A stretch of DNA of 64,000 nt from JBGPEQ01 sp050180895 (GCA_050180895.1 JBFXDS010000002.1:310001-374000), one strand, 5' to 3'; counted from the stretch's first letter, positions 1 to 11,712 are shown. Translations and numbers: made by a program. The notes: a model not told the origin generated them from the letters alone.

Positions 1-402
1 GATGACCTCGTCGCCGGACTTGAGGAACCCGCTGCCAAAGCTGTTGGCCACCAGATTGATGGCTGCCGTGGCGTTGCGCGTGAAGATGATCTCCGCCGCA
101 TCACGGGCATTGAGGAAGCGTGCGACCCGCTCGCGCGCGCCTTCATAGCCCAGGGTAGCGCGCTCGCTCAGCCAATAGACACCGCGATGAACGTTGGCAT
201 ATTCGGCCTCGTAGCAATGCCGGACGGCGTCGATGACGGCGCGCGGCTTCTGGGCGCTGGCGGCGCTGTCGAGGAAGGCGAGACGCTGCCCATGCACCTT
301 GCGCGTCAGGATCGGGAAGTCGGCGCGGATGCTCTCGAGATCGAACACCGGCGTATTGGCCGCGGGCGCCGTCGCCGCCAGGGGGCGTGTTGCGATCGTC
401 AT
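1..402 (-). CDS. sufS: Cysteine desulfurase SufS, N-terminal part (runs off window start)
   Basis: This is the first 134 codons of a PLP-dependent cysteine desulfurase, which mobilises sulfur from cysteine for SUF Fe-S cluster assembly. The visible part reads as a SufS/CsdA N-terminus: an FPIL segment, YLDSAA-type motif (here AFLDSAASAQKP), then NVHRGVYWLSERAT and an RNATAAINLVA stretch, all typical of class V aminotransferase-fold desulfurases. The PLP lysine and active-site cysteine lie beyond the window edge. Its ATG overlaps the sufD stop (ATGA), so it is the promoter-distal gene of the suf operon seen here. Confidence 0.93.
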   Translation of the reverse strand, partial: MTIATRPLAATAPAANTPVFDLESIRADFPILTRKVHGQRLAFLDSAASAQKPRAVIDAVRHCYEAEYANVHRGVYWLSERATLGYEGARERVARFLNARDAAEIIFTRNATAAINLVANSFGSGFLKSGDEVI

Positions 403-1718
403 GCGGCCCGCTCCGCGCCGGCTGACATCCATTGCCCGATACGCCGAGCGAAGGCATCGCGGATAGCGGCATCGGCGATATTCTCGACGGCATCGCCGAC
501 GAACGCCTCCACCAGGAGGCGCCGTGCGTCCGCCTGGTCGATGCCGCGCGCCCGCAGGTAGAACAGCGCATCCTCGTCCAGTTCGCCCGCCGTCGCCCCG
601 TGGCTGCATTTCACGTCGTCGGCGTAGATCTCGAGTTCCGGCTTGGTATCGATCTCGGCCCGATCCGACAGCAGGATGGTCTTGTTCAGTTGATGGCCGT
701 CCGACTTCTGGGCGTCCTTGGCGACGACGATGCGCCCCTGGAACACGCCGCGCGCCTGATCGTCGAGCACGCCCTTGTAGACCTCGGCGCTCGTCGTGTG
801 GGGCTTGGCGTGGACGATCTCGGTGGTGTTGTCGACATGCTGGCGGGCCCGCGCGAGATAACTGCCGTCGAGCCGACAGGACGCGCCCGACCCGTCGAGT
901 GTGACGGCGACCTCGTCGCGCGACAGGGCTGCCCCGGTCGTCATCAGGAAACTGTCGTAGCGTCCGCCGGCGGCGACGCACACGTTCGTCGTCGCCGTGT
1001 GATACGCCTTCGAGCCTTCGTTCTGATCCCGGTAGTGGCGCAGGGTCGCGCCAGGACCGACGCGGATGTCAGTCACGGGCTGCGACCAATAGACGGACGC
1101 GCCTTCGCCGATGAAGCTCTCGACGATCGTGGCGGAGCTGTTCTGCCCAAGAACGATGTGGTTGCGGCTGTGTATCGCCACCGCATCGGTCCGCGTCGTC
1201 GCATGCACGATCTCGACCGGCTCCTGGACAGCGGCGTCCGGCGCTAGGCGGATGAGGTAGCCGTCACGGGCGAACGCCAGGTTCAGCGCCGCGAGCCCGC
1301 CGTCCGCCGTCGCAGACTCGGCAAGGGCAGTCCGCAGGGAGTCCGGATCGTCCCTCAGCAGGTCGGCGAAGCTTGCGATCGTGAGGCCACTCGGCAGCGC
1401 GTTCGTCGAGAGGTCGGCGCGGTACCGGCCGTCGACGAAGACGATCTGGCACGCGCCGGTGATCGACGGCAGGTGATCCGGCGCAATCGGCGCTGCGGCA
1501 TCGCCGGCCGGCGCGAACGCGATCGCCGCCAGAGACTTCAGGTTCGTGTATTTCCACCGCTCGTTCCGAATGGTGGGAAGGCCGGATTGGCGGACACGCT
1601 CGATCGCCTCGGCGCGCAGGTCGCGCAGCCATGGAAGCTCGTGCCCGGGCAGACTCGGTGCCACGCCCTCGAAGCGGTCGGCATAGGGCAGAGGAATGGA
1701 GCGACTGTCGAGCGGCAT
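399..1718 (-). CDS. sufD: Fe-S cluster scaffold component SufD
   Basis: SufD pairs with SufB in the SufBC2D scaffold that builds Fe-S clusters in the cytoplasm. The 439-residue product has the helical N-terminal segment with the RNERWKYTNLKSL motif typical of SufD, followed by the right-handed beta-helix core and the C-terminal DDVKCSHGATAGELDEDALFYLRARG block shared by the SufB/SufD family (quoted here only in part: CSHGAT and FYLRARG are diagnostic). The ATG chosen starts MPLDSRS; upstream in-frame codons overlap sufC and have no family resemblance. It lies 7 bp after sufC and overlaps sufS by 4 bp, indicating translational coupling. Confidence 0.95.
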   Translation of the reverse strand: MPLDSRSIPLPYADRFEGVAPSLPGHELPWLRDLRAEAIERVRQSGLPTIRNERWKYTNLKSLAAIAFAPAGDAAAPIAPDHLPSITGACQIVFVDGRYRADLSTNALPSGLTIASFADLLRDDPDSLRTALAESATADGGLAALNLAFARDGYLIRLAPDAAVQEPVEIVHATTRTDAVAIHSRNHIVLGQNSSATIVESFIGEGASVYWSQPVTDIRVGPGATLRHYRDQNEGSKAYHTATTNVCVAAGGRYDSFLMTTGAALSRDEVAVTLDGSGASCRLDGSYLARARQHVDNTTEIVHAKPHTTSAEVYKGVLDDQARGVFQGRIVVAKDAQKSDGHQLNKTILLSDRAEIDTKPELEIYADDVKCSHGATAGELDEDALFYLRARGIDQADARRLLVEAFVGDAVENIADAAIRDAFARRIGQWMSAGAERAA

Positions 1719-1725
1719 GCCGTCC

Positions 1726-2499
<774 letters not shown>

Positions 2500-2542
2500 T
2501 CCCAATATCTTCCAATCGCTGTTCTTCTGTGTTGCCGGCGGA

Positions 2543-3997
<1,455 letters not shown>

Positions 3998-4016
3998 CGA
4001 CTCTGCGCTCCGCGCG

Positions 4017-4493
4017 TTATGACTGCACTGTCTTCTCGGCCGGCTCGGCGGTCCGGCCGCTCCACTCCGGCAGACCGCCCGCGTCGCCGGACGGGAAGGC
4101 CAGTTCGGACAGCGAGACGCTCTGCATTGCCAGACGCACGGCGTCGTTGATCCGACGCCAACCCCGGCGCGTCGGGCACAGGGACTCGACGTCGCAAGCG
4201 CCGGCGCCATGCTCGATGCAGAGGGTCAGGGCGATCGGCCCGTCGACCGCGCAGACGATGTCGGCGGCCGTGATGCTCTCCGGCGGCCGTGCCAGCCGGT
4301 AACCGCCCTTGGCACCGCGATGCGACACCAGGACTCCGGCCCGCGCCATGGCCGCCAGGAGCTTGCTGACGGTCGGGGCGGGCAGACCCGTCGTCGCGGC
4401 CAAGTCGAAGGCGTTATGGCAACGATCGGTCCGCACCGCCATCTGGCACGCCAGCAGGACGCCGTAGTCCGCCAGTCGGCTGAGCCGTATCAT
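4017..4493 (-). CDS. sufR: Rrf2-family Fe-S-responsive regulator (SufR/IscR type)
   Basis: A 158-residue Rrf2 regulator, likely sensing Fe-S status and repressing the suf operon it leads. The N-terminal winged helix spans about residues 1-70 (RLADYGV start; APTVSKLLAAMARAGVLVSHRGAKGGY recognition region, quoted in part). Three cysteines at positions 92, 100 and 106 match the cluster-ligand triad of Rrf2 proteins such as IscR. The ATG at MIRLSRL is chosen because GGAAGAGG lies 8 nt upstream. The name sufR is given by operon context; the alphaproteobacterial Rrf2 relatives IscR and RirA cannot be excluded without a tree. Confidence 0.85.
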   Translation of the reverse strand: MIRLSRLADYGVLLACQMAVRTDRCHNAFDLAATTGLPAPTVSKLLAAMARAGVLVSHRGAKGGYRLARPPESITAADIVCAVDGPIALTLCIEHGAGACDVESLCPTRRGWRRINDAVRLAMQSVSLSELAFPSGDAGGLPEWSGRTAEPAEKTVQS

Positions 4494-4514
4494 GAAAACC
4501 GCCTCTTCCAGAAG

Positions 4515-4541
4515 CAATTACGACCAATTTAGTCGTAATTG
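4515..4541. promoter_or_regulatory. Perfect palindrome, probable SufR operator
   Basis: Two 10-bp arms, CAATTACGAC and its exact complement GTCGTAATTG, are separated by CAATTTA. The palindrome sits directly downstream of the predicted -10 element, so it would cover the transcription start and the early leader of sufR. This is the expected place for an autorepressing Rrf2 operator. Binding is inferred from position and symmetry. Confidence 0.65.
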
Positions 4542-4542
4542 G

Positions 4543-4570
4543 AATGTAGGCGAGTTCAATGGGTTGTCAA
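4543..4570 (-). promoter_or_regulatory. Sigma-70-type promoter of the suf operon
   Basis: Reading the minus strand, a perfect TTGACA -35 box is followed 16 bp later by TACATT as -10 box. Transcription would start within the palindrome next to it and run into sufR about 45 bp on. Confidence 0.6.
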
Positions 4571-4632
4571 GCGCGATTGACTAGGCCGTGCAGGCGTCAA
4601 ATTCCTGCCCCGGGCAAGAGCGGCGGATAGGG

Positions 4633-5250
4633 CTACGGCCAGCGTACCTTCGATGCACTGGCGTGCACGGCACTGGCCTGCTCCAGTGCATCGGTGTTGA
4701 TGACGAGGCCGGCCTCGTGGACAGCGCGCAGGTTGACGTCGAAGCGCAGGCGGTTCTCGACATTCATCAGCGTGACCATGCCGCCGTCGCGCGAGAACCC
4801 GGTCATCTCGCTGACGGTCAGAATCGGGCGCGCGGCGAGGTCGGCACGGATCCGCGACCAGCGGGTGCGCTCCGACGTTCCGACGAACAGGACGTCGCAG
4901 CCAGAGAACTGGGCATGGGTCTTCACCGGCGCAATCTGCACCTTGCGTGATCCGACCGGCTTGCCGGCGATCGACTGCCAGGCCTGGCCGAACGGGTCGC
5001 GCCCGAGGGAGCAGAGCATGACCTGTTCCGGTCGTGCCTTCGGCCACTGCGTCGCCTTGATCAGGTCGTAGATGAAGGCCGCCTTGATCAGATATTCCCG
5101 CTGGCCCGCGGCGATGCTGAGGCCAGCCGCCGGCGTCGGCCGCAGCCCCGTCCACCCGGTGAGCGCGATAACCATAACAATAATGGTTAACGCGACCGCC
5201 CGTCGACATGCAGCCCGCAGGCGCGGGAGGTATAGGGGTCGGCGGGTCAT
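4633..5250 (-). CDS. YfiR-family (DUF4154) exported protein
   Basis: A 205-residue protein with a basic, hydrophobic N-terminus (AVALTIIVMVIALTG, residues about 19-33) that looks like a signal peptide or anchor. The rest matches the YfiR/DUF4154 pattern: EYLIKAAFIYDLIKATQWP near the start of the mature part, a LCSLGRDPFG strand, CDVLFVGTSE and a final ENRLRFDVNLRAVHEAGLVI block. In Pseudomonas, YfiR is a periplasmic repressor of the diguanylate cyclase YfiN; no cyclase gene is adjacent here. Its ATG overlaps the stop of the large adhesin gene (ATGA), so the two are probably translated from one message, which hints at a role in controlling or processing the adhesin. The function is inferred. 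Confidence 0.85.
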   Translation of the reverse strand: MTRRPLYLPRLRAACRRAVALTIIVMVIALTGWTGLRPTPAAGLSIAAGQREYLIKAAFIYDLIKATQWPKARPEQVMLCSLGRDPFGQAWQSIAGKPVGSRKVQIAPVKTHAQFSGCDVLFVGTSERTRWSRIRADLAARPILTVSEMTGFSRDGGMVTLMNVENRLRFDVNLRAVHEAGLVINTDALEQASAVHASASKVRWP

Positions 5251-8200
5251 GGATTCAGGATGTCTGCGTTGACGGCGACGGCGGCATCGACGAGGAGCGT
5301 GGCGCCGTCCTTGGTGTAGCCTTGGAACCCGCCGACAGGTCCAGCATCGGTCCAGCCGGTGCCCGCTTCCACCTGGTCGCCGGGGCCGCCGAGGACCGTG
5401 AGCGTGCCGGAATCCGAAACGCTCAGCACGTCGCCGGCCGTCAGCGTCAGCGTGTTGCTGCCGTTGGCAGCGCCGAGATCGATCGCGTCGATTCCCGACA
5501 GGACGCCCGCGGCACTCAAGTCGAGGTTGCCGCTCTCGACCAACAGCGTGTCGAAGTCGGCGCCGCCGTCGACGGCGACATCGGCGCTGTCCCAGACCAG
5601 CGTATCGTCACCGGCGCCGCCGTCGAGGGCATCCGCGCCCGCACCGCCGTCCAGGATGTCCGCGCCGCTTCCGCCGATCAGCGTATCGTTGCCGCCGGCG
5701 CCGGAGAGGGTGTCGTCGCCGGCGCCACCCATGATCAGGTTTGCGTCCCCGTCGCCGGTGACGCTCTCGGGATCGACATTGTTGACGGCGATCGCCAGCG
5801 CCGTCGTCGAGGTGAGGCTGCCGTCGGTCGCCTGGACGGTGATGTTGTGGCTGGTGGCGTTCTCGAAATCGAGCAGCAGCCCGTCGGCGACCGTCACCTC
5901 GCCGGTATTGGCGTCGATGGCGAAGCGGCCGCCGGCGTCGTCGAGGAGGCTGTAGGTGAGCACGTCGCCCAGATCGGGATCGGTGGCCGCGACCGTACCT
6001 ACCAGCGTCCCGTCGGCGCTGTTCTCGTCGATGTCATTCGTCGTGAGGAAGCCGGCGGGGCCGGGCGCTTCGTTGACGTCGCTCACTTCGACGGTGATGT
6101 CCTGGGTGTCGAAGCCGCCCTTGCCGTCGGCGACCTGGACGACCAGCTCGTATTTGTTGTCCGTGTCGGCATCGCCGGGCAGTTCGAAATCGGGCGCCGC
6201 GACGAAGCTCAGCACGCCCGTCAGCGAGTCGATGGTGAATAGCGCCTTGTCGGCGCTGGCCAGAAGGCTGTAGGTCAGCGTCTGCCCGGTGTCCGGATCG
6301 GTCGCCGCGACCGTGGTCACTGCGGTGCTGTTCTCCGCCGCCGAGAGCGTCGCCGCTGTCCCGCCGCCGTCGCTGGTGATGACCGGCGCCTCGTTGACGT
6401 CGGTCACCTCGACGGTGATGTCCTGTGTATCGGTGCCGCCCTTGCCGTCGGCGACCTGGACGGTCACCTCGTATTTGTTGTCGCCGTCGACGTCCGCCGG
6501 GGTCTCGAAATCCGGCGCGGCGACGAAGCTCAGCACGCCCGTCAACGAGTCGATCGCGAAAAGCGCCTGGTCGGCGCCGCCGCCGAGGCTGTAGGTCAGC
6601 GTCTGTCCGGTGTCCGGATCGGTCGCCGCGACCGTGGTCACTGCGGTGCTGTTCTCCGCCGCCGAGAGCGTCGCCGCTGTCCCGCCGCCGTCGCTGGTGA
6701 TGACCGGCGCCTCGTTGACGTCGGTCACCTCGACGGTGATGTCCTGTGTATCGGTGCCGCCCTTGCCGTCGGCGACCTGGACGGTCACCTCGTATTTGTT
6801 GTCGCCGTCGNNNNNNNNNNGCCGCCGTCGCTGGTGATGACCGGCGCCTCGTTGACGTCGGTCACCTCGACGGTGATGTCCTGTGTATCGGTGCCGCCCT
6901 TGCCGTCGGCGACCTGGACGGTCACCTCGTATTTGTTGTCGCCGTCGGCGTCCGCCGGTGTCTCGAAATCCGGCGCGGCGACGAAGCTCAGCGCGCCCGT
7001 CAGCGAGTCGATCGCGAAAAGCGCCTGGTCGGCGCCGCCGCCGAGGCTGTAGGTCAGCGTCTGTCCGGTGTCCGGATCGGTCGCCGCGACCGTGGTCACC
7101 GCAGTGCTGTTCTCCGCCGCCGAGAGCGTCGCCGCTGTCCCGCCGCCGTCGCTGGTGATGACCGGCGCCTCGTTGACGTCGGTCACCTCGACGGTGATGT
7201 CCTGGGTATCGGTGCCGCCCTTGCCGTCGGCGACCTGGACGGTCACCTCGTATTTGTTGTCGCCGTCGGCGTCCGCCGGGGTCTCGAAGTCCGGCGCGGC
7301 GACGAAGCTCAGCGCGCCCGTCAGCGAGTCGATTGCGAAAAGCGCCTGGTCGGCGCCGCCGGCGAGGCCATAGGTCAGCGAGCTTCCGGCGTCCTCGTCG
7401 GTCGCCGCGACCGTCGTCACGGCCGTTCCGTTCTCGGCCACGGACACCGAGGCCGCATCGCCGCCGCCGTCGCTGGTGATGACTGGGGCCTCGTTCACGT
7501 CGTTGATAGTAATGGTCAACGGGGTCGTGGCGTTGAGGCTGCCGTCGCTGACGCGGACGACGATCTGGTGCGTGCCGCCGGTCTCGAAGTCGAGCAGGCT
7601 GCCGTCGGCGACCGTGATCTCGCCGGTCGACGGATCGATGGCGAAGCGGCCGCCGGCGTCGTCGGTCAGGCTGTAGGTGAGCACCGCGCCCAGGTCGGGA
7701 TCGGTCGCGCTCACCACGGCGACGACCGTGCCGTCCGGGCTGTTCTCGTCGACATCGCCGCCGGAGATGAGCACCGGCGCCGTCGGCGCGTCGTTCGCCC
7801 CGGTTATCGTGATGGTGACGACTTCCGTGGCAACGCCGCCATTGCCGTCGTCGATCTCCACCGAATAGGTCTGCGTCAGCACCTGGCCGGCCGCCAAGCT
7901 CTCCAGGGCGCTGTCGTCGACCGTGAACGTCCAGCCGACCGTATTGGCGGCCTGATCCACGGCGCCGAGGACGAGGTTGCCGAGATAGCCGGTGCCCAGC
8001 TCCGTTGCCGTCGCCGTGTGCGTGTCGATGAGGTCGACATCGGCGAAGGCGATCGTCCCGGTCTTGGTGTGGGTGACAGTGTTCTCGTCCGGTGCGCCGT
8101 CCGCCCGTTCGGTCACCGAACCCGCCTTGGTCGATCCGGCGGAAATCGTCGGCGCGTCGTTCTCGCCGGTCAGCGTGATCGTGATGTCCTGGGTGTCGGT

Positions 8201-9379
8201 GCCGCCCTTTCCGTCACTCACGGTCACCGTGTAGACCTGCGTCGCTGTCTCGCCCGCCGCCAGGAAGTCCAGCTGGCTGTCGTTCACGCGGAACGTCCAA
8301 TCGACGCTATTGGCAGCCTGGTCGACGGCGAGGATGAGGGTGCCCAGGGTCAAGGGAGCGGCGGTAGCAGTGTGCACATCGGCGGGATCGACGTCGGTGA
8401 AGGTGATCGTCCCCTTCGCTTCATGGATCGTGCTATTCTCTCCCGGCGCCTTGTCCGCGATCTCCGTCGCCGACCCGGCCTGCACTCCGCTGGTGATCAC
8501 CGGCGCGTCGTTCTCGTTGACGACGGTGATGGTCACCGTCGCCTTGTCGAGGCCGCCGCGGCCGTCCGACACTTGGTAGGTGAAGCTGTCCTTGCCGCTG
8601 AAGTCCGGGTCCGGCGTGTAGGTGAAGGATCCGTCCGCGTTGAGCAGGAGCGCGCCGTTCGAGACGTCGGTGACCAAGCCGACGACGAGGGAGTCGCCGT
8701 TCGGGTCCGTGTCGTTGGCGCGGACGCCCTTGCTGGCGGTGACCGTCAGCACATCGTCCTCGTCGACGGAGTATTTGTCGTTCTTCGCGTCGGGCGGGAA
8801 GTTCACGCTCGGGTCCGGCGGCGGCGGCGGCGGCGGCGCGGGCGGGATGTAGTCGGTTCCCGGCAGCACGCCGATCGGCGTCAGCCCGCCCTCGGGCACG
8901 AGATGGCTCGGCGGACCTTGCAGCAACCCGTCGTCATTGGCCGGCAGGAGCTTGCTATCCGCCGGGATGAGGTCGGGCAGCTCGGGCGAAGCTTCTGGGC
9001 TCACCCGGACGTTCATGAGCTCGAGCAGGCTGAGCTCAGTCAGGTCGACGACGTCGGTGTCGCCCTCCGGCACCTCGAAGTTGCCGTCGACGAACATCGC
9101 CCCTTCCGGCAGCACCAGATCGAGCTGCAGCAGTTCCGCGATGGTCATCTGCGTGAAATCGCCGCCGGCGGCGGGTGAGGTGGCCTGCACGGAGTCGGTT
9201 GCGGCCGGTTCGTCCTCCGGAAGCGCGGGGTCTGCGGGCGCATCCTGCGGCAATTGCGCGGACTGCTGGTCCGCTCGGCCAGCATCCTGCCGAGACGCCG
9301 CCAACTCTTCCGGCATTAGTCGCAAATCACCCAACTCCGATCCTAGTGAGCCTTCGAAAGGCAAGCCTTTCGAGCCCAT
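5247..9379 (-). CDS. Large cadherin/VCBS/RTX repeat adhesin, split by an assembly gap
   Basis: A surface or secreted repeat protein, at least about 1,440 residues if the gap is filled as argued in the findings. There is no N-terminal signal peptide. Residues 1-175 are acidic and unfamiliar; a proline run (PPAPPPPPPPDPS) at about 179-191 leads into a cadherin-like domain (about 200-295), two VCBS-type domains, one cadherin domain, then a tandem array of nearly identical 107-residue cadherin units (ATDPDTGQTLTYSL, VQVADGKGGTDTQD). The C-terminus has calcium-binding RTX nonapeptides (GGAGDDTLSGAGGNDTL) and a beta-rich tail of the kind used as a type I secretion signal. The 10-N gap puts the two halves in different frames, so automatic callers see two genes; I treat them as one. 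It overlaps the YfiR gene downstream. Confidence 0.85.
6049..7469 (-). repeat. Tandem 321-bp cadherin repeat array
   Basis: The same junction sequence recurs at 6370, 6691, 6828, 7149 and 7470. Neighbouring copies are exactly 321 bp (107 codons) apart except across the gap, where they are 137 bp apart. The inner copies are nearly identical at DNA level, while the outermost units at each end have diverged. This suggests recent unequal exchange or homogenisation inside the array and makes copy number unreliable in a short-read assembly. Confidence 0.95.
6811..6820. other. Assembly gap (10 N) of wrong nominal size
   Basis: Ten undetermined bases lie inside the tandem cadherin array. Repeat periodicity requires 194 missing bases, or 194 plus a multiple of 321. 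Either value restores one reading frame across the adhesin, whereas 10 does not. Confidence 0.95.
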
Positions 9380-9422
9380 CTGCCACCCTGCATAGGAAAC
9401 AGCAAAGGAGATAAAAGAACAG

Positions 9423-9440
9423 TTAACCGGGATTGGTTAA
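9423..9440. promoter_or_regulatory. Palindrome TTAACC-N6-GGTTAA between divergent genes
   Basis: A perfect 6-bp-arm inverted repeat in the spacer between the adhesin gene (minus) and the polyamine-type transporter (plus). It lies 44 bp upstream of the adhesin start, so it could be an operator for that gene. No regulator is identified and chance occurrence is possible. Confidence 0.3.
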
Positions 9441-9512
9441 GCCGCCAACGGTCTTCGGGACGAACGCCAGGATTTCCGCGGCTTTCGCAGGTTAAGACGG
9501 CCTGCGCGCCCC

Positions 9513-9541
9513 TTGACCCTGTCGGCCAAGCGGCAATAAAT
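9513..9541 (+). promoter_or_regulatory. Probable promoter of the polyamine-type ABC operon
   Basis: TTGACC is followed by a 17-bp spacer and ATAAAT, a fair sigma-70-type match. Transcription would begin about 60 bp upstream of the binding-protein gene. Confidence 0.4.
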
Positions 9542-9611
9542 GTCGGAGCGAGCTTGCCAGGTCGCCGGACCACGATTTCGGCGACGAAAACGACGTTACA
9601 GGGAGACAACA

Positions 9612-10706
9612 ATGGCACCAATCGGTCGTCGATCGCTTCCGAGTCTTGTCGTCGTCGCGGCGGCGATGCTGTTCGCTCCCGGTCTTGCGTTTCTCGGTGT
9701 TTCAGCCGGCCGGGCCGCGGACGAGGTGCATGTCCTGAACTGGCAGGGCTACGGCACCGACGAGGCCTGGGCCGTTGCCCTCTTCGAGGAGCGGACCGGG
9801 TTGAAGGTGGTCCACGACTACTTCAACTCCGAGCAGGAGATGTTGACAAAACTACGAACGAGTCCTGGTACTTATGACGTTGTCTTGATAAACAACACCT
9901 TCACGGCGCAGGCGGCGCAGGAGGGCCTCCTGCAGCCGATCGATCCGGCGCTGATCAGCAACTATGGCGATCTGACCCCTGAACTGCGCGATTCCGGGCA
10001 ATTCCACATCGACGGCAAGCTCTATGGCGTGGCCTGGGTCTGGGGCGTCACCTCCTTCGCTTACAACACGGAGGCTATCGCCGAGCGGCCCGACACCATC
10101 CAGGTGCTGTGGGATCCGAAGTTCGCCGGCCATGTCGGATGGCGGGATGACGCGATCGAGTCCGTGCAGATGGCCGCGCTCGCCACCGGCCAGGACATGA
10201 ACAATCCGGCGGACATCGAGAAGGTGAAGGAGAAGCTGCGCGCCTTGAAGCCGCAGATCAGGACCTTCTGGTCGTCCGAGGATGAGTGGAACAAGCACCT
10301 GGCGGCGAAGGACTATGATATCGCCGTTTACTGGAGCGGCTCCGCCGCGCGCAGCAAGAAGGCGTTCAACCTGCCTGTCGAATTCGTCGTGCCGAAGGAA
10401 GGCGCGATCGGCTGGTATGACGGCCTGTCGATCGCCGCCGGCGCGCCGAACCCCGAGGGCGCTCACAAATTCATCGACTTCATGGTGAGCCCGGAGTTCT
10501 ACGTGAAATGGGACACCGATGTCGGCGCGCCAGCTTCCGCGAACGTCAAAGCCAATGCGCAGCTTCCCGAGGACGCGATGAACCGGGCGGTCCTCGGCGA
10601 CCCCGAGGTCGTCAAGCGACTGCAATGGATGGCGCCCATGTCGGACGAGCAGCGCAGCGAGTTCCAGGAGATCTGGGACGAGGCCAAGAGCTACTTCGCG
10701 CAGTAA
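9612..10706 (+). CDS. Periplasmic spermidine/putrescine-type binding protein
   Basis: A 364-residue extracytoplasmic solute-binding protein of the PotD/PotF family, delivering a polyamine-like or other cationic solute to an ABC importer. A clear signal peptide (residues 1-35, ending AGRAADEV) is followed by the family opening VHVLNWQGYGTDEA, then FEERTGLKVVHDYFNSEQEML and the GVTSFAYNTEAI and GWYDGLSIAAGAPN segments. AGGGAGA lies 5 nt before the ATG; in-frame codons further upstream lack coding character. The true ligand cannot be told from sequence. It is followed by a repeat element and then by a single permease gene. Confidence 0.88.
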   Translation: MAPIGRRSLPSLVVVAAAMLFAPGLAFLGVSAGRAADEVHVLNWQGYGTDEAWAVALFEERTGLKVVHDYFNSEQEMLTKLRTSPGTYDVVLINNTFTAQAAQEGLLQPIDPALISNYGDLTPELRDSGQFHIDGKLYGVAWVWGVTSFAYNTEAIAERPDTIQVLWDPKFAGHVGWRDDAIESVQMAALATGQDMNNPADIEKVKEKLRALKPQIRTFWSSEDEWNKHLAAKDYDIAVYWSGSAARSKKAFNLPVEFVVPKEGAIGWYDGLSIAAGAPNPEGAHKFIDFMVSPEFYVKWDTDVGAPASANVKANAQLPEDAMNRAVLGDPEVVKRLQWMAPMSDEQRSEFQEIWDEAKSYFAQ

Positions 10707-10729
10707 GTTGCCGATCTTTCTGCACCCTC

Positions 10730-10896
10730 ACCCTCACCCTATCCCTCTCCCGCGCGTGGGAGCTTTGCAAAATAGAACGGAACAGCTCGATGTTCTTGCC
10801 TCGATTCTGATCCGTTCTCTTCCTGATTCCGGTTCGTCCAATGTGCATGGCCGTTTTGCAAAGCTCCCGCGCGCGGGAGAGGGATAGGGTGAGGGT
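10730..10896. repeat. Long palindromic repeat element (43-bp arms)
   Basis: Two 43-bp arms, identical except for one base, face each other across an 81-bp centre. The arms open with ACCCTCACCCTATCCCTCTC and each contains its own small hairpin (CTCCCGCGCG...GGGAG). A related element lies at 26509-26615. The element fills the place where a first permease gene would be expected, and its right arm ends 34 bp before the permease start. Confidence 0.85.
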
Positions 10897-10929
10897 CGTG
10901 CCGCCCGCCGTGTGGTGGCGGAGGGGCGG

Positions 10930-11712
10930 ATGCGCGGCCTCGGCATGGCACTCGTCCGCGGATATCTGGCGCTGCTGCTGCTGTTCCTCTACTTGCCGAT
11001 CGCGGTGATGGTCGCGATGGCCTTTAACCGCTCGGAGCTGTACCAGCTGCCGTTCGAGTTCGATCTCCGGTGGTTTGCCGCGCTCCCGCACAACCAGAAG
11101 CTGCTCGACGCGGGACTGAACACCGTGCTGATCGCCGCCGCCAACACCGTCATCGCCACGGCGCTCGGCACCCTGGCGGCGCTGGCCTTCGCCCGCTACA
11201 GCTTCCGCGGCAAGACGCTGCTGCGCCTGCTGCTGCTGCCGCCGATCACGATTCCCTGGCTCCTCATCGGCAATTCGATGCTGGTGATGTTCTTCTGGGT
11301 CGGCATCGGTCGCGGCCTCCATGCCATGCTTCTGGGGCACGTCGCGCTCTCGCTTCCCTATGTGATCGTCGTCGTCGGTGCCCGCCTCGCGTCGTTCGGC
11401 ACCTCTCTGGAGGAGGCGGCGGCGACTCTCGGCGCCTCGCCATGGCAGGTCTTCCGGCGGATCACGATCCCGGTCATCGCGCCCGGCCTCGTCGCCGCCG
11501 GGTTGTTCGCATTCGCGATCTCGTTCGACCAGTTCGTCATTTCGTACTTCCTCGCCCGTCCCGGCATGACCACCCTGCCGGTCGAGATCTATACGGCGAT
11601 CCGCAAGGGCTACACGCCGGAGATCAACGCGATCTCCACCATCATCATCGCCGTCTCCATGGGGCTCATGCTCCTGGTCGCCCGGTTCTACCGGTTCGGC
11701 GGCGAGCGTTGA
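10930..11712 (+). CDS. ABC transporter permease, PotC/PotI type
   Basis: A 260-residue inner-membrane permease with about six hydrophobic segments. The binding-protein-dependent permease motif is clear: EEAAATLGASPWQVFRRITIP. The N-terminal LLLLFLYLPIAVMVAMAFN and the C-terminal PEINAISTIIIAVSM match the second permease (PotC/PotI) of polyamine importers. The ATG is preferred to an upstream GTG because GGAGG lies 5 nt before it, while the GTG abuts the repeat element. The usual partner permease (PotB/PotH) is not found. Confidence 0.88.
   Translation: MRGLGMALVRGYLALLLLFLYLPIAVMVAMAFNRSELYQLPFEFDLRWFAALPHNQKLLDAGLNTVLIAAANTVIATALGTLAALAFARYSFRGKTLLRLLLLPPITIPWLLIGNSMLVMFFWVGIGRGLHAMLLGHVALSLPYVIVVVGARLASFGTSLEEAAATLGASPWQVFRRITIPVIAPGLVAAGLFAFAISFDQFVISYFLARPGMTTLPVEIYTAIRKGYTPEINAISTIIIAVSMGLMLLVARFYRFGGER

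Noticed and set aside
5169..5189. Inverted repeat TAACCAT-N7-ATGGTTA inside the YfiR-family gene
   Set aside because: It encodes part of the hydrophobic signal segment (codons for Ile, Val, Met), and no promoter lies beside it, so symmetry is probably incidental.
6049..7469. CRISPR-like periodic repeats
   Set aside because: The period is 321 bp, coding, and in frame; there are no short direct repeats with unique spacers anywhere in the window.
9162..9173. PAAG at adhesin residues 69-72 as a LapG-type cleavage site
   Set aside because: The 70 residues before it do not look like a Lap retention module, and no lapG or lapD gene is in the window.
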